NCBI RefSeq assembly: GCF_007827695.1
Contig: NZ_VITA01000020.1
Coordinates: forward strand, 31,497-95,496
From: Sinorhizobium medicae
GTDB lineage: Bacteria; Pseudomonadota; Alphaproteobacteria; Rhizobiales; Rhizobiaceae
Length of the DNA stretch: 64,000 nt
Direction: 5' to 3'
In this document: piece by piece, positions 7,662 to 16,732 of the stretch
Numbering within the stretch: the first letter of the stretch is position 1
How the letters are laid out: the number at the start of each line of letters is the position of its first letter
Position numbers and translations under genes: made by a program
The notes under the pieces: generated by a model
Database searches by the model: none
What the model was told of the DNA's origin: nothing
The model's input: the letters and a program-made list of their open reading frames with translations, nothing else

Positions 7662-8216
7662 ATGGCAATTTACGGGTACGCGCGTGTCAGCACCATCGAT
7701 CAGGATCTGGCAATTCAAGAGGCGGCTTTGAAGGCGGCCGGGTGCACGGTCATCCGGGCGGAAAAGAAATCCGGATCAACTAAGCAGGATCGGAGGGAGC
7801 TTAACACGCTTCTAGAATTCATGCGCGACGGCGACAGCCTGGTCGTGACGCGGGTCGATCGGCTGGCGCGGTCAGTTGGAGATCTGCAGGACATCATACG
7901 GCTGCTTAAGCAGAAAGGGGTGACCCTGAAGGCGACGGAACAGCCGATCGACACGAGCTCGGCGGCCGGCAAGGCTTTCCTCGATATGCTCGGCGTATTC
8001 GCTGAGTTCGAGACGAACCTTCGTAGAGAAAGACAGATGGAAGGCATCGCCGCTGCAAAAAGCAGAGGGGTCTACAAAGGCAGGAAGCCTCATGTTGATG
8101 TTGCTGGGATCCGCCGACTGAAATCCGACGGGATGGGACCAACAGAAATTGCCAAGACGCTGAACATAGGTCGTGCAAGCGTGTATCGCGCCCTCAGAGA
8201 AGCCGCATCATCGTAG
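7662..8216 (+). CDS. Serine resolvase / DNA invertase
   Basis: This 184-residue small serine recombinase has the catalytic Ser in YARVSTIDQ (residue 10) and the arginine motif DRLARSVGDL, the E helix (AEFETNLRRERQ) and a C-terminal helix-turn-helix (PTEIAKTLNIGRASVYRAL). It should resolve cointegrates or plasmid multimers. The frame extends to a TTG at 7650, but the ATG at 7662 gives the usual MAIYGYARVS start. No transposase accompanies it, so it is either a plasmid multimer-resolution gene or a leftover of a Tn3-like element. Confidence 0.88.
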   Translation: MAIYGYARVSTIDQDLAIQEAALKAAGCTVIRAEKKSGSTKQDRRELNTLLEFMRDGDSLVVTRVDRLARSVGDLQDIIRLLKQKGVTLKATEQPIDTSSAAGKAFLDMLGVFAEFETNLRRERQMEGIAAAKSRGVYKGRKPHVDVAGIRRLKSDGMGPTEIAKTLNIGRASVYRALREAASS

Positions 8217-8387
8217 GGCAAGAAGGCGGCTTCGCGCCAACAGCGGACATTGCAGTCCAACGCATACGGCTGCGTTGCGGCAATCTCTAAAGCGACACTC
8301 TCCGTTTCGCGAGCCGAACGCGGCCATTCCTGCCCCAGGATCACGGGTGAACCCGCTGGTGATGTCACCTGCGGATCAACCTGAAGT

Positions 8388-9149
8388 TCAACCTACGAGC
8401 AGATGGCTCATTGCCGGGTCGGGAATGACCACGATGCGGCTGCCATCTCTTACCTCGTCGTGAAGGTGAATCACGTCCTGATTGATGAGCCGGATGCAAC
8501 CTGAGGAAACGGCCTTCCCAATGCTGAAGGCCTCAGGTGTGCCGTGGATTCGATATAAGGTGTCCCTCCCGTCCTCATGGATGTAGAGCGCCCGCGCGCC
8601 GAGCGGATTCTTCAGTCCGGGAGGCATGCCGCCATTTGCAATGCTGTAGGGTTCCAGTTCCGGTTGCCGCGCGACCATGGAATCGGGCGGCGTCCAGCGC
8701 GGCCATTCCCGCCTGTAGGCCATGATAGCCTGTCCCGCCCAGGCAAATCCTTCACGTCCGACCCCGATCCCGTACCGCATGGCACGGCCATCGGCCTTGA
8801 CGTGGTAAAGATACTTGCCTGGCGTATCGACTACGAGGGTTCCCGGTCTCTCGCTCGTAGGATAATCGACCTCCGTCCGCCAGAATTGCGGGTCGAGTTG
8901 AGTGATATCGATTTCCGGGACCGGAAAACGCTCATTCGGCATGGCATAGTACATCGGCGGCACCACTGGTGTGGGCGCCGGCAGGGGTTCCGGGAGCGTC
9001 GCCAAAACGGGCGGGGGCTCGGTCGAGACGCAGCCTGAAACGGCGATTGCTCCAATCCCAAGGATAAATGAACGCCTCGGCAAGCTTGCGCCAATGCGGC
9101 TCGCGGTTGAGCAGCTAGTTCTTCTTTTGGTCTGGATCTCATTGGTCAT
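8388..9149 (-). CDS. L,D-transpeptidase lipoprotein (YkuD domain)
   Basis: This is a 253-residue protein with an N-terminal basic region (RRSF), a hydrophobic segment and a lipobox ending in SGC (Cys40). The YkuD domain fills the C-terminal half, with His212 and Cys228 in the motif HGTP...SSGCIRL. It should form or remodel 3-3 peptidoglycan crosslinks in the periplasm or attach proteins to the wall. It is a paralogue of 9878-10573. An 8-3-8 direct repeat shared with the dsbD and dsbG promoters lies 47 bases before its start. Its active cysteine must be kept reduced, which fits the nearby DsbD/TlpA genes. Confidence 0.88.
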   Translation of the reverse strand: MTNEIQTKRRTSCSTASRIGASLPRRSFILGIGAIAVSGCVSTEPPPVLATLPEPLPAPTPVVPPMYYAMPNERFPVPEIDITQLDPQFWRTEVDYPTSERPGTLVVDTPGKYLYHVKADGRAMRYGIGVGREGFAWAGQAIMAYRREWPRWTPPDSMVARQPELEPYSIANGGMPPGLKNPLGARALYIHEDGRDTLYRIHGTPEAFSIGKAVSSGCIRLINQDVIHLHDEVRDGSRIVVIPDPAMSHLLVG

Positions 9150-9195
9150 GCGGCGACTCTTCGTTGATTTCTTCGACCTCTTCCAAGCCCGGCAG

Positions 9196-9214
9196 CCTTA
9201 AGGCACCCTGAAGG
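9196..9214. promoter_or_regulatory. Direct repeat CCTTAAGG-N3-CCTGAAGG, candidate response-regulator site
   Basis: Two 8-base units with an 11-base period lie 47-65 bases before the L,D-transpeptidase gene that starts at 9149. The same arrangement occurs at 13270-13288 and 20037-20055. OmpR-family regulators bind tandem repeats with this period, and such a regulator is encoded at 13329-13991. Confidence 0.6.
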
Positions 9215-9264
9215 CTCTGCCGGTGCTTCTTGCAGAACAAGACCGGCTCCAAAAATCCGTCCAC

Positions 9265-9876
9265 TCATGCCGCGCGGGCCTCTGCTATCGCGCCCTTCAG
9301 CCCTTTCTCGTCGAGGACGCCGGCGAAAGTCGTCCGCCCAATGACAAAGGAGGGCGTGCCTGCGAAGTTGAAGGCCAGTGCCTGACTGTAATTGCGGTCG
9401 AGCAGCCCCGAGATCTTGGCACTATGCTTGTTCACAGCGGCAGCAATCTCCTGCATGGTGAGGCCGGTGCTCGTGAGCGCCTTTTCCACCTCTTCCTCCG
9501 TCAGCTTTCCCGTCGTCTTCATCAGCGCTTCCATGGCTGGTTCGTACTTTCCCATCTGTGCGGCTCCAAGGACGGCCTGGGCGGCAAAGATCGATGCGCC
9601 GCCGAAGACAGGCCAGTCCTTCAGCACCAGCCGGACATTGCCGTCCTCGCGAACCACCCTTTCGACCATCGGATGGATTTTTTTGCAGTAAGGGCATTGG
9701 TAGTCGAAGAACTCGACGACCGTGACGTCTCCCTTCGGGTTTCCGAGAACGGGCGCGTCTGGGTCGTAGAAGACTGACTTTTCGGTGATCTCCTGGCTGA
9801 ACGCCATCCGAGGCAAGATAGCGGCGAATGCGGCAGTGCCGGCGGCGGCGGCGAGCAGGTTTCTACGAGTGATCAT
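9265..9876 (-). CDS. DsbA-family thiol oxidoreductase
   Basis: This 203-residue protein carries a Tat-like N-terminal signal (TRRNLLAAAAG) and a thioredoxin fold with the redox pair CPYC at 61-64, followed later by the cis-proline region FAGTPSFVI. It belongs to the DsbA/Com1 group and should oxidise or isomerise disulfides in the periplasm. It follows an L,D-transpeptidase gene at 1-base spacing (9878) and precedes another, so these genes are probably one transcript together with tlpA and dsbD. Confidence 0.9.
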   Translation of the reverse strand: MITRRNLLAAAAGTAAFAAILPRMAFSQEITEKSVFYDPDAPVLGNPKGDVTVVEFFDYQCPYCKKIHPMVERVVREDGNVRLVLKDWPVFGGASIFAAQAVLGAAQMGKYEPAMEALMKTTGKLTEEEVEKALTSTGLTMQEIAAAVNKHSAKISGLLDRNYSQALAFNFAGTPSFVIGRTTFAGVLDEKGLKGAIAEARAA

Positions 9877-9877
9877 G

Positions 9878-10573
9878 TCATACTTCTCCTTTTCCGGATT
9901 CTGTGGGTCCGAGCACGACGACCTTCGACCCCTTCGGCACGCGTCGGTGGAGGTCGATGATGTCGTGGTTCAACAGCCTGATGCAGCCGGACGAGACCGA
10001 CTTGCCGATGCTCCAGGGTTCATTGGTCCCGTGGATGCGATAGAGCGTGTCCTTGCCCCCCTGGTAGAGGTACAGGGCACGTGCTCCCAGAGGGTTTTTG
10101 ATGCCACCCTCCAGGCCCGATGCTAAAGGGCCGTAGCGCTCCGGATCGCGCTGGATCATGTTCTGGGTCGGCACCCAGCCCGGCCATTGCGCCTTGCGCG
10201 AGATGTCGGCTTCGCCCTCGAACTCCATACCCGCCTTGGCCACGCCGACGCCGTAGCGCATCGCCTTGCCACCCTCCATGACGAGGTAAAGAAAACGGGA
10301 ATGGGGATCGACCACGATCGTGCCCGCCGAATAGCCGGTCTTGTAGTCGACGACCTGGCGGACGTTCTTCGGGTCCATCTTGGAGACATCGACGCCGGGG
10401 ATGGTCTCATCTCCATCCTTGATCGGGGCGTACATGCTGGCCAGTGACGTATCCACCTTCGGATCTTCGATCTTTGGTGGCTCTGGGGCCGTCTGCGCGC
10501 AGGCGGACAGGCCCATGACGAAAATCGAGGCGGTCAACGGTCGCCACAGAGCGGCCGCTCGGGAAGGTGTCAT
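9878..10573 (-). CDS. L,D-transpeptidase lipoprotein (YkuD domain)
   Basis: This 231-residue protein has a lipobox LSAC (Cys25) and a YkuD domain with His near 181 and Cys near 197 in HGTN...SSGCIRL. It is a clear paralogue of the gene at 8388-9149, with the same Pro-Glu linker style after the lipobox and nearly the same active site. Its start overlaps the stop of the TlpA-like gene by four bases (ATGA type), which places it in the dsbD operon. The expected role is peptidoglycan crosslinking or protein anchoring in the periplasm. Confidence 0.88.
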   Translation of the reverse strand: MTPSRAAALWRPLTASIFVMGLSACAQTAPEPPKIEDPKVDTSLASMYAPIKDGDETIPGVDVSKMDPKNVRQVVDYKTGYSAGTIVVDPHSRFLYLVMEGGKAMRYGVGVAKAGMEFEGEADISRKAQWPGWVPTQNMIQRDPERYGPLASGLEGGIKNPLGARALYLYQGGKDTLYRIHGTNEPWSIGKSVSSGCIRLLNHDIIDLHRRVPKGSKVVVLGPTESGKGEV

Positions 10574-11385
10574 TCGGATATTCCTTCTTCAGATTTGAGT
10601 TCCTGAATCTTCTGCGCGAGTACCTCGCGGGAGATCTCGCCAAGATGGGAGCCGGCAAGCGTGCCGTCGGCTGCGAGAAAGAGCGTCGCGGGAAGGCCGA
10701 CTGCCGAGTAATGGCGGCTGAGCAGAAGTTGCGGATCGAGCAGCGCCTGCGCCAGGTTGAGGTTCTCGCTCCGGAGGTAGTCAGCGATCTTTGCCGAGGG
10801 CTCTCCCTGGTTCGCGAAGACAAAGTCGACATCGGCAGTGCTTGCAGCAAGTTCCGCCATCATCGGCAGCTCGCGGCGACAAGGTGGGCACCACGTCGCC
10901 CATAGGTTCAGAACCGTCGGGCGACCGTTGTCACCGATCCTGCTTTCTGCACCGTCAAGGGTCCGGAAGGTTGAGGTAACAGCCGGAAGCTGCGTATCGG
11001 AATAGGTGAATGCCAGCGTCGCCGTTGTCGCGACGGCTCCCGCCGCGACGCTTGCCGCAGCCCATCCGACAAGCTTTCGGCTCCTCAGGAACAGGACGAC
11101 CAGCATCACGGCGACGCCTGCGGCACCTCCGCTCCAGGAGAAGCCGCCTTGCCAAACAGAAAGGATCCGCCAAGGCTCTGGAGCAAAACTCCATGCATGC
11201 TGCAGAACATGCCCCAGGCGCGCCGCCGCAAGCGCGACGACCGCCGTCCACGACGACCAGCGGCCGAGCCTGTCGTCGACTCGATGTGCGAGAACGGAGG
11301 CCACGGCAACGAACGCGACCATGCCGATGATTGCTGCGAAACGCTCGGCATCGAACGCAAATGGACCAAGCGACACCGCGTTCAT
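10570..11385 (-). CDS. TlpA-family thiol reductase with LGT-like membrane part
   Basis: This 271-residue protein has about four membrane helices in residues 15-128 that resemble part of the prolipoprotein diacylglyceryl transferase fold, followed by a TlpA/ResA-type thioredoxin domain with WCPPC (Cys166, Cys169). The domain should face the periplasm and pass electrons from DsbD to substrate proteins. The start at 11385 overlaps the dsbD stop (ATGA). The much longer open frame reaching back to 12600 is only an out-of-frame reading of dsbD. The fusion of an LGT-like membrane part to a TlpA domain is known from rhizobial genomes. Confidence 0.85.
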   Translation of the reverse strand: MNAVSLGPFAFDAERFAAIIGMVAFVAVASVLAHRVDDRLGRWSSWTAVVALAAARLGHVLQHAWSFAPEPWRILSVWQGGFSWSGGAAGVAVMLVVLFLRSRKLVGWAAASVAAGAVATTATLAFTYSDTQLPAVTSTFRTLDGAESRIGDNGRPTVLNLWATWCPPCRRELPMMAELAASTADVDFVFANQGEPSAKIADYLRSENLNLAQALLDPQLLLSRHYSAVGLPATLFLAADGTLAGSHLGEISREVLAQKIQELKSEEGISE

Positions 11386-13223
11386 CGGAGCTGCCCCTTC
11401 GCGCTCGACGCCGAGACCGTAACGGTGTCCGCAGTGATCTCGCCCACAAGTCGAGTGTCTTGGACTTCTTGGTTGTCCCGGTCCAGAAACAGCATCGTCG
11501 GCGGCCCGACGACCTGCAGCTCCTTCATCAACGACTGGTTTGCCTCGGTGATCTCGCTGAGATCGACCGAGACCAGACGGATGCCGTCGAGCGCGTCTGC
11601 CACGGTCGCGTCCGGAAGAACGGACCGCTCGATCACCCGGCAAGTGACGCACCAGTCGGCCGTGAAGTAGACAAGCGTGGGGGCGGCGGGCCCATCGGCT
11701 CTCAGCAACGAGGACAGATCGGCTGCCGAGGCGATGGACTGGAACGAGTCCTTGCCGATCACTCTCGCGGGTGTCGCGTCTCCGGAGCTTGCGGCAGCAA
11801 TCGTCGCGAGAGGCTTCAAAGGGTCCGTCGCGCCGGAGAGGCCGCCAATCCCCAGGATGACGCCGTAGAGACCGACCAGTATGCCCGCGGATTTGGCAAG
11901 CCGTGCAGCGCCACCGACCTCGGGTCGCATCTGATCGAAAGCTCCTATGAAGACTGCGAAGGTGATCGCCAGAACGGACCACAACAGAAGACCAGTTCCG
12001 GCAGGCAGCAGACGGTCCACGAGCCAGACGGCGGTGGCGAAGAAGAGGAAGCCGAAGACCTGCCGGACGCGTTCCATCCATTGTCCTGCACGGGGAAGGA
12101 GGCCCGACCCGAAGGTTCCCATCAGGATCAGCGGGATGCCCTTGCCGACGCCGAGCGCAAACAGGGCCGTCGCGCCGAGGACGACGTCTCCTGTCTGCGC
12201 AATGTAGAGAAGCGCGCCCGCCAACGGAGCCGTGACGCAGGGTCCAATGACCAGAGCGGATGAAAACCCGAGTGCTGCCGACGACGCCAGTGAACCTCCT
12301 GAACCGCGGCGCGCGGTAAGCCGGTTCCTGAGAAAGGACGGAAGCTGCAGTTCGAACAGCCCGAAACTGGAGAGTGCCAGCGCTACGAAGATGGCGGCAA
12401 CGATGAGTGTGGCAGCGGGAGACTGCAACGCGATCTGGAAGCTCTGACCCCACCATGCAGCGACCACGCCGAAGAGACTGAAGGCCGCTGCAAGAGCGAG
12501 GACGTAAGTCGATGACAGGGCGAATCCACGTCCGGTCGACAGGCTCTCGCCTTCCCTCGTCAGTGTCGCTGCCAGGATCGGGTACATGGGAAACACGCAT
12601 GGCGTAAAGGCCAGCAGGACGCCAAGACCAAGGAAGCCGACAATCAGGAAGAGGACGCCGCCGCGGTCGAGGAGAGAACTGACCACACCGTTGGTTGACG
12701 GATCCGAGATCCGGATGCTGGAGCTGTCGGCGGCTTTCGGCCCTTTGGACACGAGAGGAAAGGCTGCCTGCGATCGAAGCGCAGTCTGGAGACCAGATTT
12801 TCCTGTGTCCGACTTGGGTTCAAGCGTCGCGGCGTCGATCTCGACGGTCGTCGGCGGGTAGCAGAGTCCGCCATCCTGGCAGCCTTGGTAGGTCACGTTC
12901 AAAGAGCCCGTGACCGGCCCGGCGACCGTGGCCGTGGCAGTGCCGTAGTAGACTTCGGTGCTTCCGTATCCTGGATCCTCCTTGATGACACCCGGTGGAG
13001 TTGCCATTTCGAGTGGCTTGCCGCCGACGCCGGTCACACTCAGGTATTCCCGGTAGAGGTAGTAGCCGTCCTCGAGCTGCCATCTTATTGCGATGTCGGA
13101 ACCATCGCGGCCGGCCTCCATGCGGAAAGCCTGATCCATGGGGAGCGGCGGTTCGATGGCTAACGCCACGGCCGACACAGCTATGGTCGCGAGGAAACAT
13201 GACGCCGACAGGAAGAAACGCAA
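11382..13223 (-). CDS. dsbD: Thiol:disulfide interchange protein DsbD
   Basis: This 613-residue protein has the three DsbD parts. After a signal peptide comes the periplasmic alpha domain with Cys115 and Cys121. The membrane part (about 190-480) has paired cysteines in FTPC (209) and GPC (329). The C-terminal gamma thioredoxin domain has WCVTC (525, 528). It moves electrons from cytoplasmic thioredoxin to periplasmic partners such as TlpA or DsbG. It heads a leftward operon with tlpA, two transpeptidases and dsbA, and is divergent from the two-component genes. The shared 106-base promoter region contains the CCTTAAGG double repeat. Confidence 0.95.
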   Translation of the reverse strand: MRFFLSASCFLATIAVSAVALAIEPPLPMDQAFRMEAGRDGSDIAIRWQLEDGYYLYREYLSVTGVGGKPLEMATPPGVIKEDPGYGSTEVYYGTATATVAGPVTGSLNVTYQGCQDGGLCYPPTTVEIDAATLEPKSDTGKSGLQTALRSQAAFPLVSKGPKAADSSSIRISDPSTNGVVSSLLDRGGVLFLIVGFLGLGVLLAFTPCVFPMYPILAATLTREGESLSTGRGFALSSTYVLALAAAFSLFGVVAAWWGQSFQIALQSPAATLIVAAIFVALALSSFGLFELQLPSFLRNRLTARRGSGGSLASSAALGFSSALVIGPCVTAPLAGALLYIAQTGDVVLGATALFALGVGKGIPLILMGTFGSGLLPRAGQWMERVRQVFGFLFFATAVWLVDRLLPAGTGLLLWSVLAITFAVFIGAFDQMRPEVGGAARLAKSAGILVGLYGVILGIGGLSGATDPLKPLATIAAASSGDATPARVIGKDSFQSIASAADLSSLLRADGPAAPTLVYFTADWCVTCRVIERSVLPDATVADALDGIRLVSVDLSEITEANQSLMKELQVVGPPTMLFLDRDNQEVQDTRLVGEITADTVTVSASSAKGQLR

Positions 13224-13269
13224 AGGGCTGCTCCGTTGGTTGGGTTGGAGCGGCGGTCTCTCCTCCCAA

Positions 13270-13288
13270 CCTTAAGGCAGCCTTAAGG
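13270..13288. promoter_or_regulatory. Perfect direct repeat CCTTAAGG-CAG-CCTTAAGG in the dsbD / response-regulator promoter
   Basis: This is the most perfect of three copies in the window. It lies 47 bases from the dsbD start and 41 from the regulator start, so one site could control both directions: the redox operon and the two-component genes themselves. Confidence 0.7.
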
Positions 13289-13328
13289 TGGCGGGCGCAG
13301 GGAGGATGCGAAGCTAGACGAGGATGTG

Positions 13329-13991
13329 ATGCGGCTACTTGTGCTGGAAGATGACGAGATCCTGCTGGACGGCTTGAAGGTCGGGCTGCAGATGTGCGGC
13401 TTTACGGTGGACGCCGTGACATCGGTTGCCGACGCCGACGCGGCCATCGAGGCCGACCGCTTCGACGCGATCATACTCGACCTCATGCTCCCTGACGGAT
13501 CAGGCCTCGATGTGCTGTCGCGGATGCGCCGCTCCGGCGATCGCACGCCGGTTCTCCTCCTGACGGCAAAGGACGAGGTCGCGGATCGCATCACTGGACT
13601 GGATTCGGGGGCAGACGACTATCTCGGCAAGCCATTCGATCTCGACGAGGTTGCGGCCCGTCTGCGCGCCATCGTCCGCCGTGGACACGGCCGTGCGGCC
13701 GGGCTTCTCGAGTGGAAGGACGTCAGCCTCGACCCAGCACGCATGTCCGCATCGCGTGACGAGATCACGATCTCCCTTTCCCGACGGGAGTTCGTGATCC
13801 TCCAGGCGTTGATGGAGACGCCGGGCGTCATCCTGTCGCGGTCGAACCTCGAGGAGAAGCTTTATGGGTGGCAGGAGGAAATCGAGAGCAATACCGTCGA
13901 GGTTCACATCCACAAGCTGCGATCCAAGCTCGGTGCGTCGTTCATCGAGACCGTGCGGGGCGCGGGCTACCGGTTGAGGACATCGCAATGA
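13329..13991 (+). CDS. OmpR-family response regulator
   Basis: This 220-residue regulator has a receiver domain with acidic pocket EDDE, phosphoacceptor Asp51 (ILDLMLPD), Thr79 and Lys101, and a C-terminal winged helix (VHIHKLRSKLG, GAGYRL). A GTG at 13326 could also serve as start. It overlaps the kinase gene by four bases. The tandem 8-base repeats before dsbD, an L,D-transpeptidase gene and dsbG are its likely binding sites, which would make it an envelope redox regulator comparable in role to CpxR. That role is inference. Confidence 0.93.
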   Translation: MRLLVLEDDEILLDGLKVGLQMCGFTVDAVTSVADADAAIEADRFDAIILDLMLPDGSGLDVLSRMRRSGDRTPVLLLTAKDEVADRITGLDSGADDYLGKPFDLDEVAARLRAIVRRGHGRAAGLLEWKDVSLDPARMSASRDEITISLSRREFVILQALMETPGVILSRSNLEEKLYGWQEEIESNTVEVHIHKLRSKLGASFIETVRGAGYRLRTSQ

Positions 13992-15355
13992 ATTCGATAC
14001 GGATCAGACTGTTTGTGATCCTGCTGGCCACGACCGGCGCCGTCTGGCTTCTCGCCGCGGCCTGGATCTACGCAAGCACACAAGCCGAAGTCGAGCGGGT
14101 GCTGGACGCCCGTTTGATGGAAGCGGCACGCATGGTGAGCTCGCTCATCACGGATCACCGGATCGAGCCGTCTGCGGCGGTAGACGCTGCAATCGCGAAT
14201 GCTCCGCCTCCACCGTTCAAGCAAGCTGACGGCAGCTACAGCCGCCAGCTCTCCTGCCAGATCTGGTCGCTTCAGGGCAGCCTCGTCAGCCGCTCCGAGA
14301 GTGCGCCCGAAACTTCGCTTGCCAGCCACACGGATGGCTTCGAAGAAACTGAGATCGACGGAGAACGGTGGCGTGTCTACGCGGTCGTCAACCCGACGCT
14401 CGGCGTTCGTGTTCTGGTCGGCGACAGCCTTGAGATACGGGACCGACTCATCGGCGACGTCATCAAGGGGCTTCTTGTTCCCGGCATCGTCATCCTCCCC
14501 GTCTTGGCGGTGTTGATCTGGGTCAGCGTCGGCCGCGGTCTTGCCCCACTGACGCGCATTGCCGAGGGACTTGCCGGGCGTTCCGCATCTGAACTCCATC
14601 CGATCGATGACGGAACCGTGCCGCGGGAAGTGCGGCCGGTCATTCGAGCGCTGAACAGCCTGTTCGGCCGGGTGGCCGAAGCGCGTGACCGGGAGCAGAG
14701 CTTTACCGCCTATGCTGCGCATGAACTGAAGACGCCGCTTGCTGGTCTCAAGACCCAGGCGCAGATCGCTCTCAGGACCGACGATTCCACGATCCAGCGC
14801 GAGGCCCTCTCCCGCATCTCCACAAGTGTCGACCGAACCAGCCGGATGGTCCGTCAGCTTATCGATCTTGCCGCCGTCGATGCGTCGCAGGGCGCCGCCA
14901 AGGATGAGCCAGTCGACGTTGCAGTACTTGTTGGCGAGATCGCTTCGGAACTGGAGACGCAGCTAGCGGCCAACGAGGTTCACGTCGCGATGGAGCACGC
15001 AGATCGAACCCCGCAGCCGGCAGTTCTTGAGGCCGACAGAATCCTCCTGCGTCTGGCGATCCGAAACCTGCTCGAGAACGCAATTCAGCACTCGCCGAAG
15101 GGTGCAGTGGTCAGGTGCCGGGTCAGCGAAAGTCAAAGCGAGGTCGTTGTCGAGATCCTGGACCAGGGGCCGGGGATTCCTGTTGCCGACGAGGCGCGGG
15201 TGACGGAACGCTTTTTCAGAGGGTCGAAGGCCTCTGGTCATGGAAGCGGCCTCGGATTGTCGATCGTCCAGATGGCGCTCGATCGTCTCGGCGGCAACCT
15301 GACGTTTGAGAGAGGCGGTACATGGTTCGTCGCGAGAGCCTCCTTCCCAATCTGA
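13988..15355 (+). CDS. Sensor histidine kinase, partner of the OmpR-type regulator
   Basis: This 455-residue kinase has TM1 at about 8-30, a periplasmic sensor region to about 155, TM2 at about 158-180, a HAMP-like linker, the H-box with His245 (AAHELKTP), the N-box with Asn364 (RNLLENA), and G-boxes (DQGPGIP, GSGLGLS). The start at 13988 overlaps the regulator stop (ATGA), so a longer upstream frame is not needed. The sensor domain has one cysteine (about residue 90), which could matter if it senses thiol state. The signal is unknown. Confidence 0.93.
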   Translation: MNSIRIRLFVILLATTGAVWLLAAAWIYASTQAEVERVLDARLMEAARMVSSLITDHRIEPSAAVDAAIANAPPPPFKQADGSYSRQLSCQIWSLQGSLVSRSESAPETSLASHTDGFEETEIDGERWRVYAVVNPTLGVRVLVGDSLEIRDRLIGDVIKGLLVPGIVILPVLAVLIWVSVGRGLAPLTRIAEGLAGRSASELHPIDDGTVPREVRPVIRALNSLFGRVAEARDREQSFTAYAAHELKTPLAGLKTQAQIALRTDDSTIQREALSRISTSVDRTSRMVRQLIDLAAVDASQGAAKDEPVDVAVLVGEIASELETQLAANEVHVAMEHADRTPQPAVLEADRILLRLAIRNLLENAIQHSPKGAVVRCRVSESQSEVVVEILDQGPGIPVADEARVTERFFRGSKASGHGSGLGLSIVQMALDRLGGNLTFERGGTWFVARASFPI

Positions 15356-15360
15356 CCGCC

Positions 15361-16164
15361 TCAGACGCGCGTCCAGTTGAAGCACCCGGCTGGGAAGATG
15401 GAGTTGCTGATCAGGATCGCACCATGTTTGTAGAACAGCTTCACATCGCCTCCAGCAGACATGTCGACGGCCCAGACCATGTCGGACGCATCGGACCACA
15501 GGAGGCGCCCGCCGCTTGCTTCGAGCCCTTGCATCGCCCGTGCGGCGGTGGAGCCAGGGCCGAATACGATCATGATAGGTCCCTCATTTGGCGCGGGTAG
15601 CGCGGCGAGAGGCCCGGCGATCAGAACTGCCAAGGCCAGTCCGACCGGCCCTTTCGAAATCCGGCGCCCGTCGCCTCTCATGCCGTTCCGGCGCAAGTAG
15701 GCGCCCAGGGCGAGAGGCACTAGGCCGAAAACGACGAACCAAAGGAGATCCCAGAACATGCGGTTTTCCACGTCCATACGGATCCGGTGGATTCCGAGTA
15801 TCCAGTGGGAAAGAACGCTGTCGAGAATGTGCCAGACGCCGAAGCCGATCAACGCGCTTGCGAAGAGGAGTCTGTCTGCTCCGCGGGCAGCAAAAGAGTG
15901 TCTCGACCGCCACAGCAGCCAAAGCCCCGCCGCGGCGACCACGTACATCAGCGCGTGGAAAAGTCCGTCTGTCAGGATCAGTACGCGAATGTCTTGACGT
16001 GCTTCTTCGACCCCACTTAGGAGATGATGCCATTGGAGGATCTGGTGGAGCAGTATTCCGTCGAAGAAGCCGCCCAGTCCGAAACCAAGCGCATAACCCG
16101 CCCATATTAGTGTCGCGGGGAAGCCCTGCTTGTCACTTTCGTTCGGTCTGATGGCTGCCGTCAT
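15361..16164 (-). CDS. DUF2243 membrane protein
   Basis: The N-terminal half has four hydrophobic helices with conserved HQILQWHH and a later HIL.SVLSHWILGIH pattern, the mark of the DUF2243 family. The C-terminal 70 residues are less conserved and include a further hydrophobic stretch. I chose the ATG at 16164, which has GAGGCGGGG in front. A GTG at 16176 overlaps the stop of the upstream gene and is the alternative. The function of the family is unknown; members are often found near cytochrome oxidase or copper genes. Confidence 0.8.
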   Translation of the reverse strand: MTAAIRPNESDKQGFPATLIWAGYALGFGLGGFFDGILLHQILQWHHLLSGVEEARQDIRVLILTDGLFHALMYVVAAAGLWLLWRSRHSFAARGADRLLFASALIGFGVWHILDSVLSHWILGIHRIRMDVENRMFWDLLWFVVFGLVPLALGAYLRRNGMRGDGRRISKGPVGLALAVLIAGPLAALPAPNEGPIMIVFGPGSTAARAMQGLEASGGRLLWSDASDMVWAVDMSAGGDVKLFYKHGAILISNSIFPAGCFNWTRV

Positions 16165-16172
16165 GCCCCGCC

Positions 16173-16613
16173 TCACCTGATCCCGACGGCTCGCAGGACA
16201 GTATCGAGCTTGTTGCCGCCCTTGACGTCGAAATCACCTTTGAGCGCCTTCAACGCATAGCGCTCCTGATTGATCTCCTCCGCCGTTCGGAAGCCCAGCC
16301 GGCGCAGGATCGGAAGCGGAGGGCACCAGCCTTGCATGGCGTGCTGGAAGAGGAAGCCAGTCACGATCGCCGGGAGTGCAAGCCATCGCCTGTCGACCGT
16401 CGCCGCCAGCATGGTTCCCGTGAATGCCAAGGTGGAAGCATTCGCCTCGAGCGTTCGCTCGATGTCCCATTCGCGATCGAGTTCTTCCAGCCGGGTCGGG
16501 ATCTGGTCGGGGTGGGTTTCGTAGTAGGCGAGCCTTTTCTCCATCTCCCAGCGAAGATGTCGGTTAATCTCAGTGGGTGTCTGGGCGCTGACTCGGTTTG
16601 CTGTCGTGGCCAT
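16173..16613 (-). CDS. DUF2892-like small membrane protein
   Basis: This 146-residue protein has a charged N-terminal region (residues 1-60, with a WDIERTLEANAS segment) and then two hydrophobic helices (LAFTGTMLAATV and WLALPAIVTGFLFQHAM) followed by WCPP, and a C-terminal VLRAVGIR tail. This resembles the YgaP-type DUF2892 membrane unit that carries sulfur-related proteins. The start at 16613 has GAGGAGG upstream. It is divergent from the sulfide-detoxification operon and probably shares its BigR-controlled promoter region. The family call is tentative. Confidence 0.65.
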   Translation of the reverse strand: MATTANRVSAQTPTEINRHLRWEMEKRLAYYETHPDQIPTRLEELDREWDIERTLEANASTLAFTGTMLAATVDRRWLALPAIVTGFLFQHAMQGWCPPLPILRRLGFRTAEEINQERYALKALKGDFDVKGGNKLDTVLRAVGIR

Positions 16614-16684
16614 GGTTTTAGCCTCCTCTGCGCGGGAACCACGAGGTGAACACAAAGTTCCGTCACCGACCTTGAACCCCAATT

Positions 16685-16704
16685 GTTATATAATATATTA
16701 TAAC
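16685..16704. promoter_or_regulatory. BigR operator candidate
   Basis: GTTATATAATATATTATAAC has perfect 6-base outer arms (GTTATA, TATAAC) in a very AT-rich stretch that stands out from the GC-rich surroundings. It lies 29 bases before blh. BigR is known to bind AT-rich palindromes that overlap the promoter of this operon and to release them on reaction with sulfide or polysulfide. Confidence 0.75.
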
Positions 16705-16732
16705 GTATACCGATATAACCACGGAGCCAGTC

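Noticed and set aside
10570..12600. Very long 676-residue frame
   Set aside because: Only its last 271 residues are a real protein (TlpA-like). The first part is an out-of-frame reading of dsbD with Arg/Ser/Gly-rich composition.
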